Shown: positions 26,197 to 34,722, numbered from the stretch's first letter. The stretch is 56,471 bases of DNA from Streptomyces sp. ISL-36 (GCF_018614205.1 NZ_JAGGOS010000076.1:1-56471), one strand, 5' to 3'. Numbers and translations: made by a program. Notes: a model not told the origin generated them from the letters alone.

Positions 26197-26212
26197 TGCG
26201 CACGCGTGCCGA

Positions 26213-27916
26213 TCAGCGGTGGCCGAGCCACCCCGCCGCCGGCAGCAGCTTGCTGTCGTAGTCGAACAGGGCCTGGTTCTCCCAGGCGTTGCCCGACGAC
26301 GGATCCGCCGGGTCCCAGCCGTTGCCGGTGACGGCGGTCCAGGTGGGCTCCCAGTAGACGACGCCCAGGCCGCGGCCGTTCGGCACGGCCTCGACGACGT
26401 TCATCACATCGCGCAGCCACGCCGCCTGGCCGGCCGGACTCGCCGGGTAGCCGGAGATCAGCTCGGCCTGGGTGTCGATGATGTTCTCGTGGCCGTCCTC
26501 GCTGTCCAGCCGGAAGGCGTACGCGGTCTCGACGACCAGCACCTTCTTCCCGTACCGGGCGGAGATGTCGTCGAGATTGGCCTGCAGGTCGGACAACGGA
26601 CCGTGCCAGTAGCCGTAGAACGACAGGGCGATGACGTCGAAGCTCACCCCCTGGGCGGTGGCGTTGTCGAACCACCATCGGTACAGGCTGTTGTCGCCGC
26701 CGTGGGCGAGGTGCAGGGCGACCTGGGTGGACGAGGAGACGGCTTTGGCGGCCGACGCGCCGGACTTCAACAGGCCCGCGAGCTGGGACCAGTTGTTCGT
26801 GGAGCCCTCGGGCCAGAGCATGCCGGTGTTGATCTCGTTGCCGATCTGCACCATGTCGGCGGTGGTGCCCTGCGCCTTGAGGGCGTTCAGTACGTCGTAC
26901 GTGTGCTGGTACACGTCCGTCCTGAGCTGACTGTACGAGTGCCCGGCCCACGCGGCCGGCTTGGTCTGCGCCCCCGGGTCGGCCCAGATGTCGGAGTAGT
27001 GGAAGTCGACGAGGAGCTTCATGCCCTGGGCCTTGATCCGCTGCGCGGAAGCCAGCACCCGGGCCTTGTCGTTGTAGCCGTCGGCCGGGTTCACCCACAC
27101 CTTGAGGCGGCCGTAGTTGGCGCCCGCGGACTTCAGGATGGCCAGCGGGTCACCCGTGACCCCCGCGGCGGTGCGGTACGTCCCGCCGAGGTCCTGGCTC
27201 TTCTTCAGCGAGGAGACGTCGACACCCCGGACCGTGAGCCCGGTCGTACCGGAGCCGAACGTCACGTCGTCGACGTTGATCCACTGGCCGGCCCCGGCGT
27301 CGGAGTTGAGGCTCACCGTGCACTGGCCGCCGGTCACCTTGATCGAGGTGACGAGGCGTATCCAGGCGCCGTTGGGGGTGGGCGGCAGATCGGTGCGCTG
27401 TTCCGCGGAGCCGCAGTTGCGCAGCGCCAGATAGGCGGAGTTCTGGCCGCCGCTCGAACGCACCCAGGCGCCGAGCGTGTACGTGCCGTCGGCCAGCCCG
27501 GTCAGATGCTGGTACGTCTCCACCTTGTAGGCGGCGGAGGACCAGTGGGACAGCCGGTAACCGCCGCTGTGTCCGCCGGACTCGGTGAAGGAGGCGGCGT
27601 TCTGCCCGCCCGCCGAGTACGTGGACCAGCCGGCCGGCGTCGCGGTACCGGTGCCGCCCGACTCGAAGCCGGTGTTGGTGAGGGTGGCCGCCGCTTCCGC
27701 GGGCGGCGAGGGCAGTGCGGTCAGGAACAGGGCCGCGATCGCGGCGGCGGCAGCGGATCGCAGGAGCCGGCTTCCGGCGCGCGGACGCTTCGGCGGAGAG
27801 CCCGGAGAGCCCGGAGAGCCCGGAGAGCCCGGAGAGCCCGGAGAGCCCGGAGAGCCCGGGTTGCCGGGGAAGCGCAGGGAGCGCAGGGAGCGCAGAGTGC
27901 GTGGAACGGCGTGCAC
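26213..27916 (-). CDS. secreted GH53 endo-beta-1,4-galactanase with N-terminal carbohydrate-binding domain
   Basis: 567 residues from GTG 27916, with GAAGGGA upstream. The signal peptide is unusual: a basic region with LRSLR repeats and seven Gly-Ser-Pro triplets precedes the hydrophobic core (LLRSAAAAAIAALFLTAL). Next is a beta-sandwich carbohydrate-binding module (about 75-225; TNTGFESGGTGTATPAGWSTY), then the GH53 barrel (about 230-560). The catalytic pair is E361 in QIGNEINTG and E463 in VVETAYAF. It cleaves beta-1,4-galactan side chains of type I arabinogalactan and pectin outside the cell. It sits downstream of the GH42 gene, and both are divergent from a sugar transporter, making a galactan-use module. 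Confidence 0.94.
   Translation of the reverse strand: MHAVPRTLRSLRSLRFPGNPGSPGSPGSPGSPGSPGSPGSPPKRPRAGSRLLRSAAAAAIAALFLTALPSPPAEAAATLTNTGFESGGTGTATPAGWSTYSAGGQNAASFTESGGHSGGYRLSHWSSAAYKVETYQHLTGLADGTYTLGAWVRSSGGQNSAYLALRNCGSAEQRTDLPPTPNGAWIRLVTSIKVTGGQCTVSLNSDAGAGQWINVDDVTFGSGTTGLTVRGVDVSSLKKSQDLGGTYRTAAGVTGDPLAILKSAGANYGRLKVWVNPADGYNDKARVLASAQRIKAQGMKLLVDFHYSDIWADPGAQTKPAAWAGHSYSQLRTDVYQHTYDVLNALKAQGTTADMVQIGNEINTGMLWPEGSTNNWSQLAGLLKSGASAAKAVSSSTQVALHLAHGGDNSLYRWWFDNATAQGVSFDVIALSFYGYWHGPLSDLQANLDDISARYGKKVLVVETAYAFRLDSEDGHENIIDTQAELISGYPASPAGQAAWLRDVMNVVEAVPNGRGLGVVYWEPTWTAVTGNGWDPADPSSGNAWENQALFDYDSKLLPAAGWLGHR
27795..27857. repeat. seven perfect 9-bp repeats encoding Gly-Ser-Pro
   Basis: GGAGAGCCC repeated seven times without change on the plus strand; on the coding strand it reads Gly-Ser-Pro seven times, before the signal peptide core of GH53. 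A second 9-bp repeat (AGCGCAGGG type, about 27872-27897) encoding Leu-Arg-Ser lies next to it. Both are candidates for slippage. Confidence 0.92.
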
Positions 27917-28013
27917 GGTCGATGTCCCTTCGACGGTGGAGGGAGGGGGAGTGTGGTGCTCGGTCGTGCCAGGTGGTGCATTTGACCGGGGTGGTGAGGA
28001 GTGCGATGTGCTG

Positions 28014-28039
28014 CCCCGGGTGGTGCCGTTCACCCGGGG
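28014..28039 (-). terminator. hairpin between GH42 and GH53
   Basis: Inverted repeat CCCCGGGTG / CACCCGGGG with an 8-base loop, located 44-69 bases after the GH42 stop and about 100 bases before the GH53 start. It may terminate or attenuate read-through between the two genes. Confidence 0.5.
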
Positions 28040-28082
28040 GCGGCCGCCGTGGGACGCCCGCGCCCGGGGAGTGGTGGGGAGG

Positions 28083-30104
28083 TCAGGCGTCGAGTCGTAC
28101 GACGCGGACCTCGCCGGCGGGGACGGGCAGGTGCCCGGACGCGCGCTCGCCGCCGAGGAGTTCGGTGCCGGGGACCTCCAGCGGCACCTTCACGTCGTGC
28201 GCGGTGTGGTTGAGCGCGAAGAGGTAGTCGCCGCCGTCACCGGAGCGGCGGACGACCTCGACGTCGCGGGGCAGTTCCGCGCCCGGCTCGATGCCGGCGT
28301 CCTCGCAGGCGGCGCTCAGGATCACGTCCAGCGAGGCCGCGTCCAGCCGGGTGGAGACGTACCAGGCGGTGCCCTTGCCCAGGCGGTGGCGGGTGACGGC
28401 GGGACGCCCGGCGGCCGGGCCGTCGGCGTACGTCCACACGGGCCGGGCGCCTCGCTCCACGACGAACTCGGTCCAGACGTCGGTCGTCAGCGACGTGCCG
28501 CCCGGCCCGGTGATCCGTACCGACTCGCCCTCGCCGAGCGGGGACCACTCCTCCACGGTCAGCCCCAGCACGTCGCGCAGGGCGCCTGGGTACGCGCCCG
28601 GGTGGACGGCGTCGTGCTCGTCGACGATTCCGGAGAAGTACGAGACGACGAGCGTGCCGCCGTTCTCCACGTACTCCCGCAGATTGAGTCCCGCCGCCTC
28701 GGTGGTGAGGTAGAGGGCGGGTACGACGACCAGGGGGTAGGCCGACAGATCGGCCTCGGGGTGGGCGAAGTCGACGGTCAGGTGCCGGTCGTAGAGAGCC
28801 TCGTAGAAGGAGTCGGCGCGCTCCCGCGCCTCGTGGTCCTCGGTGGGCCGCCACTCCAGGCTCTGGGCCCACCAGGAGTGCCAGTCCCACACCATGGCGA
28901 CGTCCGGGACGGTGCGGGTACCGCGCAGCGCGGACAGCGAGCCGAGGTCGGCGCCGAGCCGGACCACCTCGCGCCAGACCCGCGAGTCGGTCCCGGCGTG
29001 CGGCACCATCGCGGAGTGGAACTTCTCGGCGCCGCGCCGGGACTGGCGCCACTGGAAGAACATGGCGCCCTCGGAGCCGCGCGCGACGTGGGCGAGGGAG
29101 TTGCGGGCCATCTCGCCGGGACGCTTGGCTGGGTTGCGCGGCTGCCAGTTGACGCCGCTCGTGGAGTGCTCCAAGAGCAGCCAGGGGGAGCCGCCGGCGA
29201 CGGAGCGGGTCAGGTCGGCGGCCATTGCGAGGTTGACGTGGGTGCGGCGGCCGTCGGTGATCAGATAGTGGTCGTTGGTGACCAGGTCCACCTCGCGGCC
29301 CCAGGCCCAGTAGTCGACGGAGTCGCACTGGCTGAGCGCGGTCATGAAGTTGGTGGTGACCGGGACGCCGGGGGACAGCCGGTGCAGGATGTCCCGTTCC
29401 CGGACGAAGTTCTCCCGCATCGTGGCGTCGGCGAAGCGGCGGTAGTCGAGCTGCTGGGCCGGGTTGCCGACGGTCGGGGTCAGGCGGGGCGGGTCGATCT
29501 GCTCGTACGAGGTGTAGTGCTGGCCCCAGAAGGCGGTGCCCCAGGCCTCGTTGACCGCCTCGATGGAGCCGTGGTGGGCGGCGAGCCAGCGGCGGAAGCC
29601 GTCCGCGCAGGTGTCGCAGTAGCAGGCGCTTACGGGCACGCCGTACTCGTTGTGCACGTGCCAGAGGGCGAGCGCGGGGTGGGCGGCGTACCGCTGTGCG
29701 AGCTGGGTGGTGATCCGCGCGGCGGCCTCGCGGTAGGCCGGTGAGCTGTGGCAGATCGCGCCCCGGGAACCGTAGGAGTACCGCACGCCCTCGCGGCTGA
29801 CCGGCAGCGCCTCGGGATGCGCCCGGTAGAACCAGGCGGGCGGCGCCACGGTGGGCGTGCCCAGGTCGACGCGGACGCCGTTCTCGCGCAGCAGGTCGAG
29901 GATCCGGTCGAGCCGGCCGAAGTCGTACATGCCCGGCTCCGGTTCGAGCAGGGCCCAGGAGAAGATCCCGACACTCACCATGCTGACGCCGGCCTCGCGC
30001 ATCAGCCGGACATCCTCCTGCCAGACGCTTTCCGGCCACTGCTCGGGGTTGTAGTCCCCTCCGAACGCGAGCCGGTGCAGGCCCTTGGGAGTGGTCTCCC
30101 GCAT
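28083..30104 (-). CDS. GH42 beta-galactosidase (galactan locus)
   Basis: 673 residues from ATG 30104, with AGGAG 6 bases upstream. Family GH42 markers: FGGDYNPEQWPE, acid/base E153 in WHVHNEYG, nucleophile E312 in WLLLEHSTSGVNW, and the cysteines of the structural zinc site (CYCDTC plus C in AICHSS). There is no signal peptide, so it acts in the cytoplasm on imported galacto-oligosaccharides released by GH53. Compared with the GH42 at 4185-6179, it keeps the zinc cysteines that the latter lacks, so the two are different subgroups, not recent duplicates. It is divergently transcribed from the transporter, sharing a 190-base control region with LacI-type operators. Confidence 0.95.
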   Translation of the reverse strand: MRETTPKGLHRLAFGGDYNPEQWPESVWQEDVRLMREAGVSMVSVGIFSWALLEPEPGMYDFGRLDRILDLLRENGVRVDLGTPTVAPPAWFYRAHPEALPVSREGVRYSYGSRGAICHSSPAYREAAARITTQLAQRYAAHPALALWHVHNEYGVPVSACYCDTCADGFRRWLAAHHGSIEAVNEAWGTAFWGQHYTSYEQIDPPRLTPTVGNPAQQLDYRRFADATMRENFVRERDILHRLSPGVPVTTNFMTALSQCDSVDYWAWGREVDLVTNDHYLITDGRRTHVNLAMAADLTRSVAGGSPWLLLEHSTSGVNWQPRNPAKRPGEMARNSLAHVARGSEGAMFFQWRQSRRGAEKFHSAMVPHAGTDSRVWREVVRLGADLGSLSALRGTRTVPDVAMVWDWHSWWAQSLEWRPTEDHEARERADSFYEALYDRHLTVDFAHPEADLSAYPLVVVPALYLTTEAAGLNLREYVENGGTLVVSYFSGIVDEHDAVHPGAYPGALRDVLGLTVEEWSPLGEGESVRITGPGGTSLTTDVWTEFVVERGARPVWTYADGPAAGRPAVTRHRLGKGTAWYVSTRLDAASLDVILSAACEDAGIEPGAELPRDVEVVRRSGDGGDYLFALNHTAHDVKVPLEVPGTELLGGERASGHLPVPAGEVRVVRLDA

Positions 30105-30137
30105 GGGTGTCTCCTGAAAGTCAGAACTTCGAACATC

Positions 30138-30151
30138 TGGGAACGTACACA
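30138..30151. promoter_or_regulatory. secondary LacI-type operator near the GH42 start
   Basis: TGGGAACGTACACA matches the transporter operator core TGTGAACGCTCACA at 11 of 14 positions, including the central ACG. It is 34 bases upstream of the GH42 start codon, placed to control the leftward transcript. Confidence 0.45.
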
Positions 30152-30199
30152 CATCAGATCTCGATGTGGCAACGCAACATAACCGCACACGATCCACCA

Positions 30200-30228
30200 T
30201 TGACAAGTGTCCGGAACGTTTCTCTACT
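30200..30228 (+). promoter_or_regulatory. promoter of the galactan transporter operon
   Basis: TTGACA (30200-30205) is a perfect -35 box; after 17 bases comes TCTACT (30223-30228). Transcription would start near 30235, inside the operator palindrome. Confidence 0.65.
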
Positions 30229-30242
30229 GTGAACGCTCACAG
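30227..30242. promoter_or_regulatory. LacI-type operator over the transporter start site
   Basis: CTGTGAACGCTCACAG: six-base perfect arms CTGTGA/TCACAG around a central ACGC. Its position, abutting the -10 box and covering the expected start point, is classic for repression. The LacI gene at 33562-34587 is the natural candidate regulator. Confidence 0.7.
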
Positions 30243-30294
30243 ATGCATGGCCGGTCTTCCACCGAGGAAGGCCGCTCGTCAGGGGAGAGGCTCC

Positions 30295-31614
30295 ATGCCC
30301 ATCGTTTCGCGTCACCGTCTCGCTGTCTCCGTCGCCACCGTCGTCGCCCTCGGCGCGGCCACGCTCACCGCCTGCGGCTCGTCCGACGGCGGCGATCAGG
30401 CCGAATCCGGCCCCGTCTCGCTCACCTACTGGGCCTGGGCGCCCAACATGGACAAGGTGGCGGCGCTCTGGAACCAGAAGAACCCGGACATCAAGGTCAC
30501 GGTCCAGAAGCAGGCCTCCGGCGACGACCTCGTGACGAAGATCATCACGGCGTCCAAGGCCCACCAGGCTCCGGACCTCGTGCAGGCGGAGTTCCAGGCC
30601 CTGCCGACGCTGGTCAGCAACGACGCACTCGCGGACATCTCCAAGGAGGTCGGCGGCGCCAAGGACAAGTTCGCCCCGGGCCTCTGGCAGCAGACGACGC
30701 TCGGCAGTGACGCCGTCTACGCCGTGCCGCAGGACTCCGGGCCGATGATGTTCTACTACCGCACCGACCTCTTCCGGCAGTACGGGCTCAAGGTGCCCAC
30801 CACCTGGGACGAGTTCGCCGCCACGGCGAAGGCGCTCAAGGCGAAGGCTCCCGACAAGGCGCTGACGACCTTCTCCTCCAACGACTCCGGGCTCTTCGCC
30901 GGCCTCGCCCAGCAGGCCGGCGCCCAGTGGTGGACCACCGAGGGCCAGAAGTGGAAGGTCGGCATCGACGACGCCGCCACCAAGAAGGTCGCCGACTTCT
31001 GGGGCGGTCTCGTCGAGGAGGGCGCCATCGACAACCAGCCGATGTACACCCCGGCCTGGAACAAGGCCCTCAACACCGGTCAGCAGATCGGCTGGGTCAG
31101 TGCCGTGTGGGCGCCCGGCACCCTGACCACCGCCGCCCCCGACACCAAGGGCAAGTGGGCCGTCGCCCCGCTGCCCCAGTGGGACGCGGCCCAGCCCGCC
31201 ACCGGAAGCTGGGGCGGCTCCACCACCGCCGTCACCACCGACTCCCGGCACAAGGCCGCCGCCGCCAAGTTCGCGACCTGGCTCAACACCGACCCCGAAG
31301 CGCTCGCCGCGCTGGTGAAGGAGGCCGGCATCTACCCGGCGGCCACCGCCGCCCAGACCGGCGGCGCGCTGGCCGAGGCGCCGGAGTTCTTCGCCAACCA
31401 GCCCGACTTCTACACGCAGGCCGCGGCGATCGCGAAGACCACCGCGGCCGCCGCCTGGGGCCCGAACGTGAACGTCGCGTACACCTTCTTCAAGGACGAG
31501 TTCGGCAAGGCCGCCAAGTCGAAGTCCAAGACCGCCTTCACCGACGCCCTGACCGCCATGCAGGCCGCCACCGTCGCGGACCTGAAGAAGCAGGGCTTCG
31601 AGGTCGCCCAGTGA
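30295..31614 (+). CDS. sugar-binding lipoprotein of CUT1 ABC transporter
   Basis: 439 residues from ATG 30295, with GGAGAGG upstream. The lipoprotein signal ends in the lipobox LTAC-GSSDGGD, so the mature protein is anchored to the outer face of the membrane. The rest is a family 1 extracellular solute-binding protein (SVSLTYWAWAPNMDKVAALWNQ at the N-terminus; the conserved GWVSAVWAPG and NTDPEALAALVKEAG regions). It delivers an oligosaccharide to the two permeases encoded directly after it; context with GH53 and GH42 favours beta-1,4-galacto-oligosaccharides (inference). Its stop overlaps the next start (GTGA). Confidence 0.94.
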   Translation: MPIVSRHRLAVSVATVVALGAATLTACGSSDGGDQAESGPVSLTYWAWAPNMDKVAALWNQKNPDIKVTVQKQASGDDLVTKIITASKAHQAPDLVQAEFQALPTLVSNDALADISKEVGGAKDKFAPGLWQQTTLGSDAVYAVPQDSGPMMFYYRTDLFRQYGLKVPTTWDEFAATAKALKAKAPDKALTTFSSNDSGLFAGLAQQAGAQWWTTEGQKWKVGIDDAATKKVADFWGGLVEEGAIDNQPMYTPAWNKALNTGQQIGWVSAVWAPGTLTTAAPDTKGKWAVAPLPQWDAAQPATGSWGGSTTAVTTDSRHKAAAAKFATWLNTDPEALAALVKEAGIYPAATAAQTGGALAEAPEFFANQPDFYTQAAAIAKTTAAAAWGPNVNVAYTFFKDEFGKAAKSKSKTAFTDALTAMQAATVADLKKQGFEVAQ

Positions 31615-32597
31615 CGCAGCCCGCCACGGGCGTGCGCCCGTCGTACGGGGCCGAGGCGGCCCCGTACGACGGCAACCCGTCGCCCCGCACCACCCTCAAG
31701 CGAGCGCGCAGCGCCCCGTACCTCTTCCTCCTCCCCGCCACCGTCCTCTTCCTCCTCTTCTTCGCCCTGCCCATCGGCTACGCGATCTGGCTCAGCTTCC
31801 ACAAGATCGAGGTCAAGGGGCTCGGTCTGGGCAAGGGAGCCAGGAGCGAGGTCTGGGCCGGCCTGGAGAACTACGCCGCCGCCCTCACCGACTCCGAGCT
31901 CGGCGCCAGCGCCCTGCGCATCCTCGGCTACGGCGCCCTCGTCGTGCCCGTGATGCTGGGCCTGGCTCTGCTGTTCGCCCTGCTGCTCGACACCGACCGG
32001 GTCCGGGCGCGCTCCTTCTCCCGGCTCGCGATCTTCCTGCCGTACGCCATCCCGGGCGTGATCGCCGCCCTCCTGTGGGGCTTCCTGTACCTGCCGGACG
32101 TGAGCCCCTTCCACTACCTGCTCGACGCCTTCGGGATGCCGCAGCCGGACCTGATGGACGGCGGACTCCTCTACGCGGCCATGGCGAACATCGCCGTCTG
32201 GGGCGGCACCGGCTTCAACATGATCGTGATCTACACCTCGCTGCGGTCCATCCCGGCCGAGGTCTACGAGGCGGCCAGGCTGGACGGCTGCTCGCAGCTC
32301 CAGATCGCCCTGCGCATCAAGATCCCGATGGTCGCGCCGTCCCTGGTGCTGACCTTCTTCTTCTCGATCATCGCCACCCTCCAGGTCTTCAACGAGCCCA
32401 CCACGCTCAAGCCCCTCACCAACGGCATCAGCACCACCTGGAGCCCGCTGATGAAGGTCTACAACGACGCCTTCGTCGGCGGAAACATCCACGCCGCCTC
32501 GGCCACCGCCGTCGTCCTCGCCCTGGCGACCTTCCTGCTGTCCTTCGGCCTCCTCAGGGCCTCCAACCGCCGTACGAAGCAAGGAGCAACCCGATGA
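31611..32597 (+). CDS. CUT1 sugar permease, MalF type
   Basis: 328 residues from GTG 31611, overlapping the binding-protein stop. A hydrophilic tail of about 35 residues precedes six membrane helices. The EAA loop is YEAARLDGCSQLQIALRIKIPM. A perfect 16-bp hairpin is embedded in codons 10-21 (RPSYGAEAAPYDGN). It could stall mRNA decay or limit translation so that the permease is made in lower amounts than the abundant binding protein. Pairs with the next gene. The stop overlaps the following ATG. Confidence 0.93.
   Translation: MTQPATGVRPSYGAEAAPYDGNPSPRTTLKRARSAPYLFLLPATVLFLLFFALPIGYAIWLSFHKIEVKGLGLGKGARSEVWAGLENYAAALTDSELGASALRILGYGALVVPVMLGLALLFALLLDTDRVRARSFSRLAIFLPYAIPGVIAALLWGFLYLPDVSPFHYLLDAFGMPQPDLMDGGLLYAAMANIAVWGGTGFNMIVIYTSLRSIPAEVYEAARLDGCSQLQIALRIKIPMVAPSLVLTFFFSIIATLQVFNEPTTLKPLTNGISTTWSPLMKVYNDAFVGGNIHAASATAVVLALATFLLSFGLLRASNRRTKQGATR
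31638..31672 (+). other. perfect intragenic hairpin at the start of the malF-type gene
   Basis: Arms CCGTCGTACGGGGCCG and CGGCCCCGTACGACGG (16 bp, no mismatch) with loop AGG, beginning 27 bases after the GTG start. It lies in the junction between binding protein and permease, the usual place for 3'-end stabilising hairpins in sugar transporter messages, but here it is within coding sequence. Confidence 0.75.
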
Positions 32598-33535
32598 GCG
32601 GGCTCGCCTCCCCGCCGCCGGTGCGCAAGGCCGCCCCGACCGCAGGCACCACCCCCGGCACCTCCCAGGGCCCTCCCCCTGCCTCCGGCGGAGGGACCCC
32701 AAGCCCGCGTCGTGTCGCCCTGCTGCCGACCGCCGCCCTCGTCCTGGGCGCGCTCTACTGCCTGCTGCCCGTCGCCTGGGTCCTGGTCGCCTCCACCAAG
32801 TCCGGTGCGGATCTCTTCTCCACCTTCTCCTTCCTGCCCGGCGACGGCTTCGGCGACAACCTCGCCGACCTGAACGCGTACCGCGACGGCATCTACTGGC
32901 GCTGGATGGGCAATTCACTGCTCTACGCGGGCCTGGGCGCCGTCCTGTCGACGGCGGTGTCGGCCCTCGCCGGATACGCCCTCGCGATCTACCGCTTCCC
33001 GGGCCGCGAGACCTTCTTCAACGTGATCCTCACCGGAGTGCTCATGCCCCCGGTCGTCCTGGCCATCCCGCAGTACCTGCTGATGGCGCAGGCCGACATG
33101 ACGGACACGTACCTCTCCGTCCTGCTGCCGCTGGTCCTCTCCCCGTACGGGGTCTACCTCGGCCGGATCTATGCCGAGGCCGCCATCCCGATGGAGCTGG
33201 TCGAGGCGGGCCGGATGGACGGCGCGGGGGAGTGGCGGATCTTCCTGCGGATCGCCGCCCCGATGATGTCGCCCGGCCTCGTGACGATCTTCCTCTTCCA
33301 GTTCGTGGCGATCTGGAACAACTTCCTGCTGCCGTACATCATGCTCGGCGACGACGAGAAGTTCCCCATGACGGTGGGCCTGTTCACGCTGCTGAAGCAG
33401 GGGGCCAGCCAGGCCTCGCTCTACACGCTGGTGATCATCGGCGCGCTTCTCGCGATCCTTCCGCTCATCGCCCTCTTCCTCGTGATCCAGCGGTTCTGGA
33501 GCCTCGACCTGCTGTCCGGCGCCGTAAAGTCCTGA
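32594..33535 (+). CDS. CUT1 sugar permease, MalG type
   Basis: 313 residues from ATG 32594 (ATGA overlap with the previous stop). After a Pro/Gly-rich tail (residues 8-38), six membrane helices follow, with the EAA loop VEAGRMDGAGEWRIFLRIAAPM. It ends WSLDLLSGAVKS, the normal MalG-group ending. Part of the tail (GPPPASGGGTPS) is encoded by a palindromic, REP-like sequence. It forms the membrane channel with the preceding permease. No ATPase gene follows, suggesting use of a shared MsiK-type ATPase (family knowledge). Confidence 0.93.
   Translation: MSGLASPPPVRKAAPTAGTTPGTSQGPPPASGGGTPSPRRVALLPTAALVLGALYCLLPVAWVLVASTKSGADLFSTFSFLPGDGFGDNLADLNAYRDGIYWRWMGNSLLYAGLGAVLSTAVSALAGYALAIYRFPGRETFFNVILTGVLMPPVVLAIPQYLLMAQADMTDTYLSVLLPLVLSPYGVYLGRIYAEAAIPMELVEAGRMDGAGEWRIFLRIAAPMMSPGLVTIFLFQFVAIWNNFLLPYIMLGDDEKFPMTVGLFTLLKQGASQASLYTLVIIGALLAILPLIALFLVIQRFWSLDLLSGAVKS
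32668..32702. repeat. REP-like palindromic element inside a coding region
   Basis: CCTCCGGCGGAGG dyad (32682-32694) inside a C-rich then G-rich block. The block resembles the palindromic spacer sequences that recur between Streptomyces genes (from memory, not searched). Here it encodes a Pro/Gly linker at the permease N-terminus. Confidence 0.4.
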
Positions 33536-33561
33536 ACACAGGGGAACAGGGGAACAGAGCA

Positions 33562-34587
33562 ATGAGCACACCAGCGAACAGGCGCCGTCCGGCGACGATC
33601 CACGACGTGGCCCGCGAGGCGGGCGTCTCGCGCGGAACGGTCTCCAGGGTCCTCAACGGCGGCCACTACGTCAGCCCGACGTCGAAGGCGGCCGTCGACG
33701 CGGCGATCCGCAGAACGGGTTACGTCGTCAACCGCCACGCCCGCTCGCTGATCACCGGCAAGTCCGACTCGGTGGCCTTCCTGCTGACGGAGCCCCAGGA
33801 GCGGTTCTTCGAGGACCCCAACTTCAACGTCCTCCTGCGCGCCTGCACCCAGGCGCTCGCCGCACAGGACATCCCGCTGCTGCTGATGATCGCGGGTACG
33901 CAGGACGAGCGGCGGCGCAACCTGCGCTACATCGAGGCGGGGCACGTCGACGGCGTGCTCCTGGTCTCCAGCCACTCCGGCGACCCCGTGGTGACGCAGC
34001 TGCACGAGGCGGGGGTCCCGGTCGTGGCCTGCGGGAAGCCGCTCGGCCAGACGGCCAGGATCGGTTACGTGGCGGCGGACGACCGGGACGGCGCGCGGGA
34101 CATGGTGCGCCACCTGTACGAGACCGGCCGCCGCCGGATCGCCACCGTCACCGGCCCGCTCGACACGCCCGGCGGTGTCGAACGCCTCGCGGGGTACCGC
34201 GAGACGCTGGCCGAGTACGGTCTTCCGGCCGAGGACGCGCTCATCGCCACCGGCGACTACAGCCGGGCCGGCGGCGAGGCGGCCGCCGCCTGGCTCCTCG
34301 ACCGGGCCCCGGACCTGGACGCCGTGTTCGTGGCCTCGGACCTGATGGCCCAGGGCGTGCTGGACGCACTCGACCGCGCCGGACGCCGGGTGCCGGAGGA
34401 CGTCGCCGTCGGTGGCTTCGACGACTCGCCCGCCGCGCTCTCCTCGCGGCCGCCGCTCACCACCATCCGGCAGCCGTGGGACCGCATCAGCACCGAAATG
34501 GTCAGAACGCTCCTCGCCCGCATAGCGGGGGAGGACCCGGTCGCGGTGATCCTCCCCACGGAGCTGGTGCGCCGCGCGTCCACCTGA
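33562..34587 (+). CDS. LacI-family regulator of the galactan locus
   Basis: 341 residues from ATG 33562. HTH at residues 10-33 (ATIHDVAREAGVSRGTVSRVL), hinge RHARSLITGKS, then the sugar-binding effector domain ending SSRPPLTTIRQPWDRISTEM, typical of LacI/GalR. It is 26 bases after the last permease and so is co-transcribed with the transporter that it probably represses through the operator at 30227-30242; this gives negative feedback. Effector likely galactose or a galacto-oligosaccharide (inference). A strong terminator follows. Confidence 0.93.
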   Translation: MSTPANRRRPATIHDVAREAGVSRGTVSRVLNGGHYVSPTSKAAVDAAIRRTGYVVNRHARSLITGKSDSVAFLLTEPQERFFEDPNFNVLLRACTQALAAQDIPLLLMIAGTQDERRRNLRYIEAGHVDGVLLVSSHSGDPVVTQLHEAGVPVVACGKPLGQTARIGYVAADDRDGARDMVRHLYETGRRRIATVTGPLDTPGGVERLAGYRETLAEYGLPAEDALIATGDYSRAGGEAAAAWLLDRAPDLDAVFVASDLMAQGVLDALDRAGRRVPEDVAVGGFDDSPAALSSRPPLTTIRQPWDRISTEMVRTLLARIAGEDPVAVILPTELVRRAST

Positions 34588-34617
34588 GCAGGCACCGCAC
34601 CCGAGAATGGCCGGAAC

Positions 34618-34651
34618 GCGCCGCCCCCAAACGGGGGCGGCGCCGCTGTTT
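34618..34651 (+). terminator. rho-independent-type terminator of the galactan operon
   Basis: Perfect 11-bp stem GCGCCGCCCCC / GGGGGCGGCGC with loop AAAC, followed by a short T-rich tail (CGCTGTTT). It marks the end of the transporter-lacI operon and insulates the next cluster. Confidence 0.85.
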
Positions 34652-34668
34652 AGCCGACACCACATCAA

Positions 34669-34695
34669 TTTCAGTCGCGTTTCAGCTTTTTTCAG
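34669..34695 (+). promoter_or_regulatory. three phased TTTCAG direct repeats upstream of the CDPS gene
   Basis: TTTCAG occurs at 34669, 34680 and 34690, that is at 11- and 10-base intervals, about one helical turn each. Phased direct repeats of this kind are the recognition pattern of SARP-type activators of secondary metabolism. A TATGAA -10-like box is at 34722-34727. No SARP gene is in the window. Confidence 0.4.
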
Positions 34696-34722
34696 CCACC
34701 TCGTCGTCGAGATCGTCACGCT

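Noticed and set aside
27795..27857. CRISPR-like short repeats
   Set aside because: Contiguous 9-bp units with no spacers, in frame, encoding Gly-Ser-Pro.
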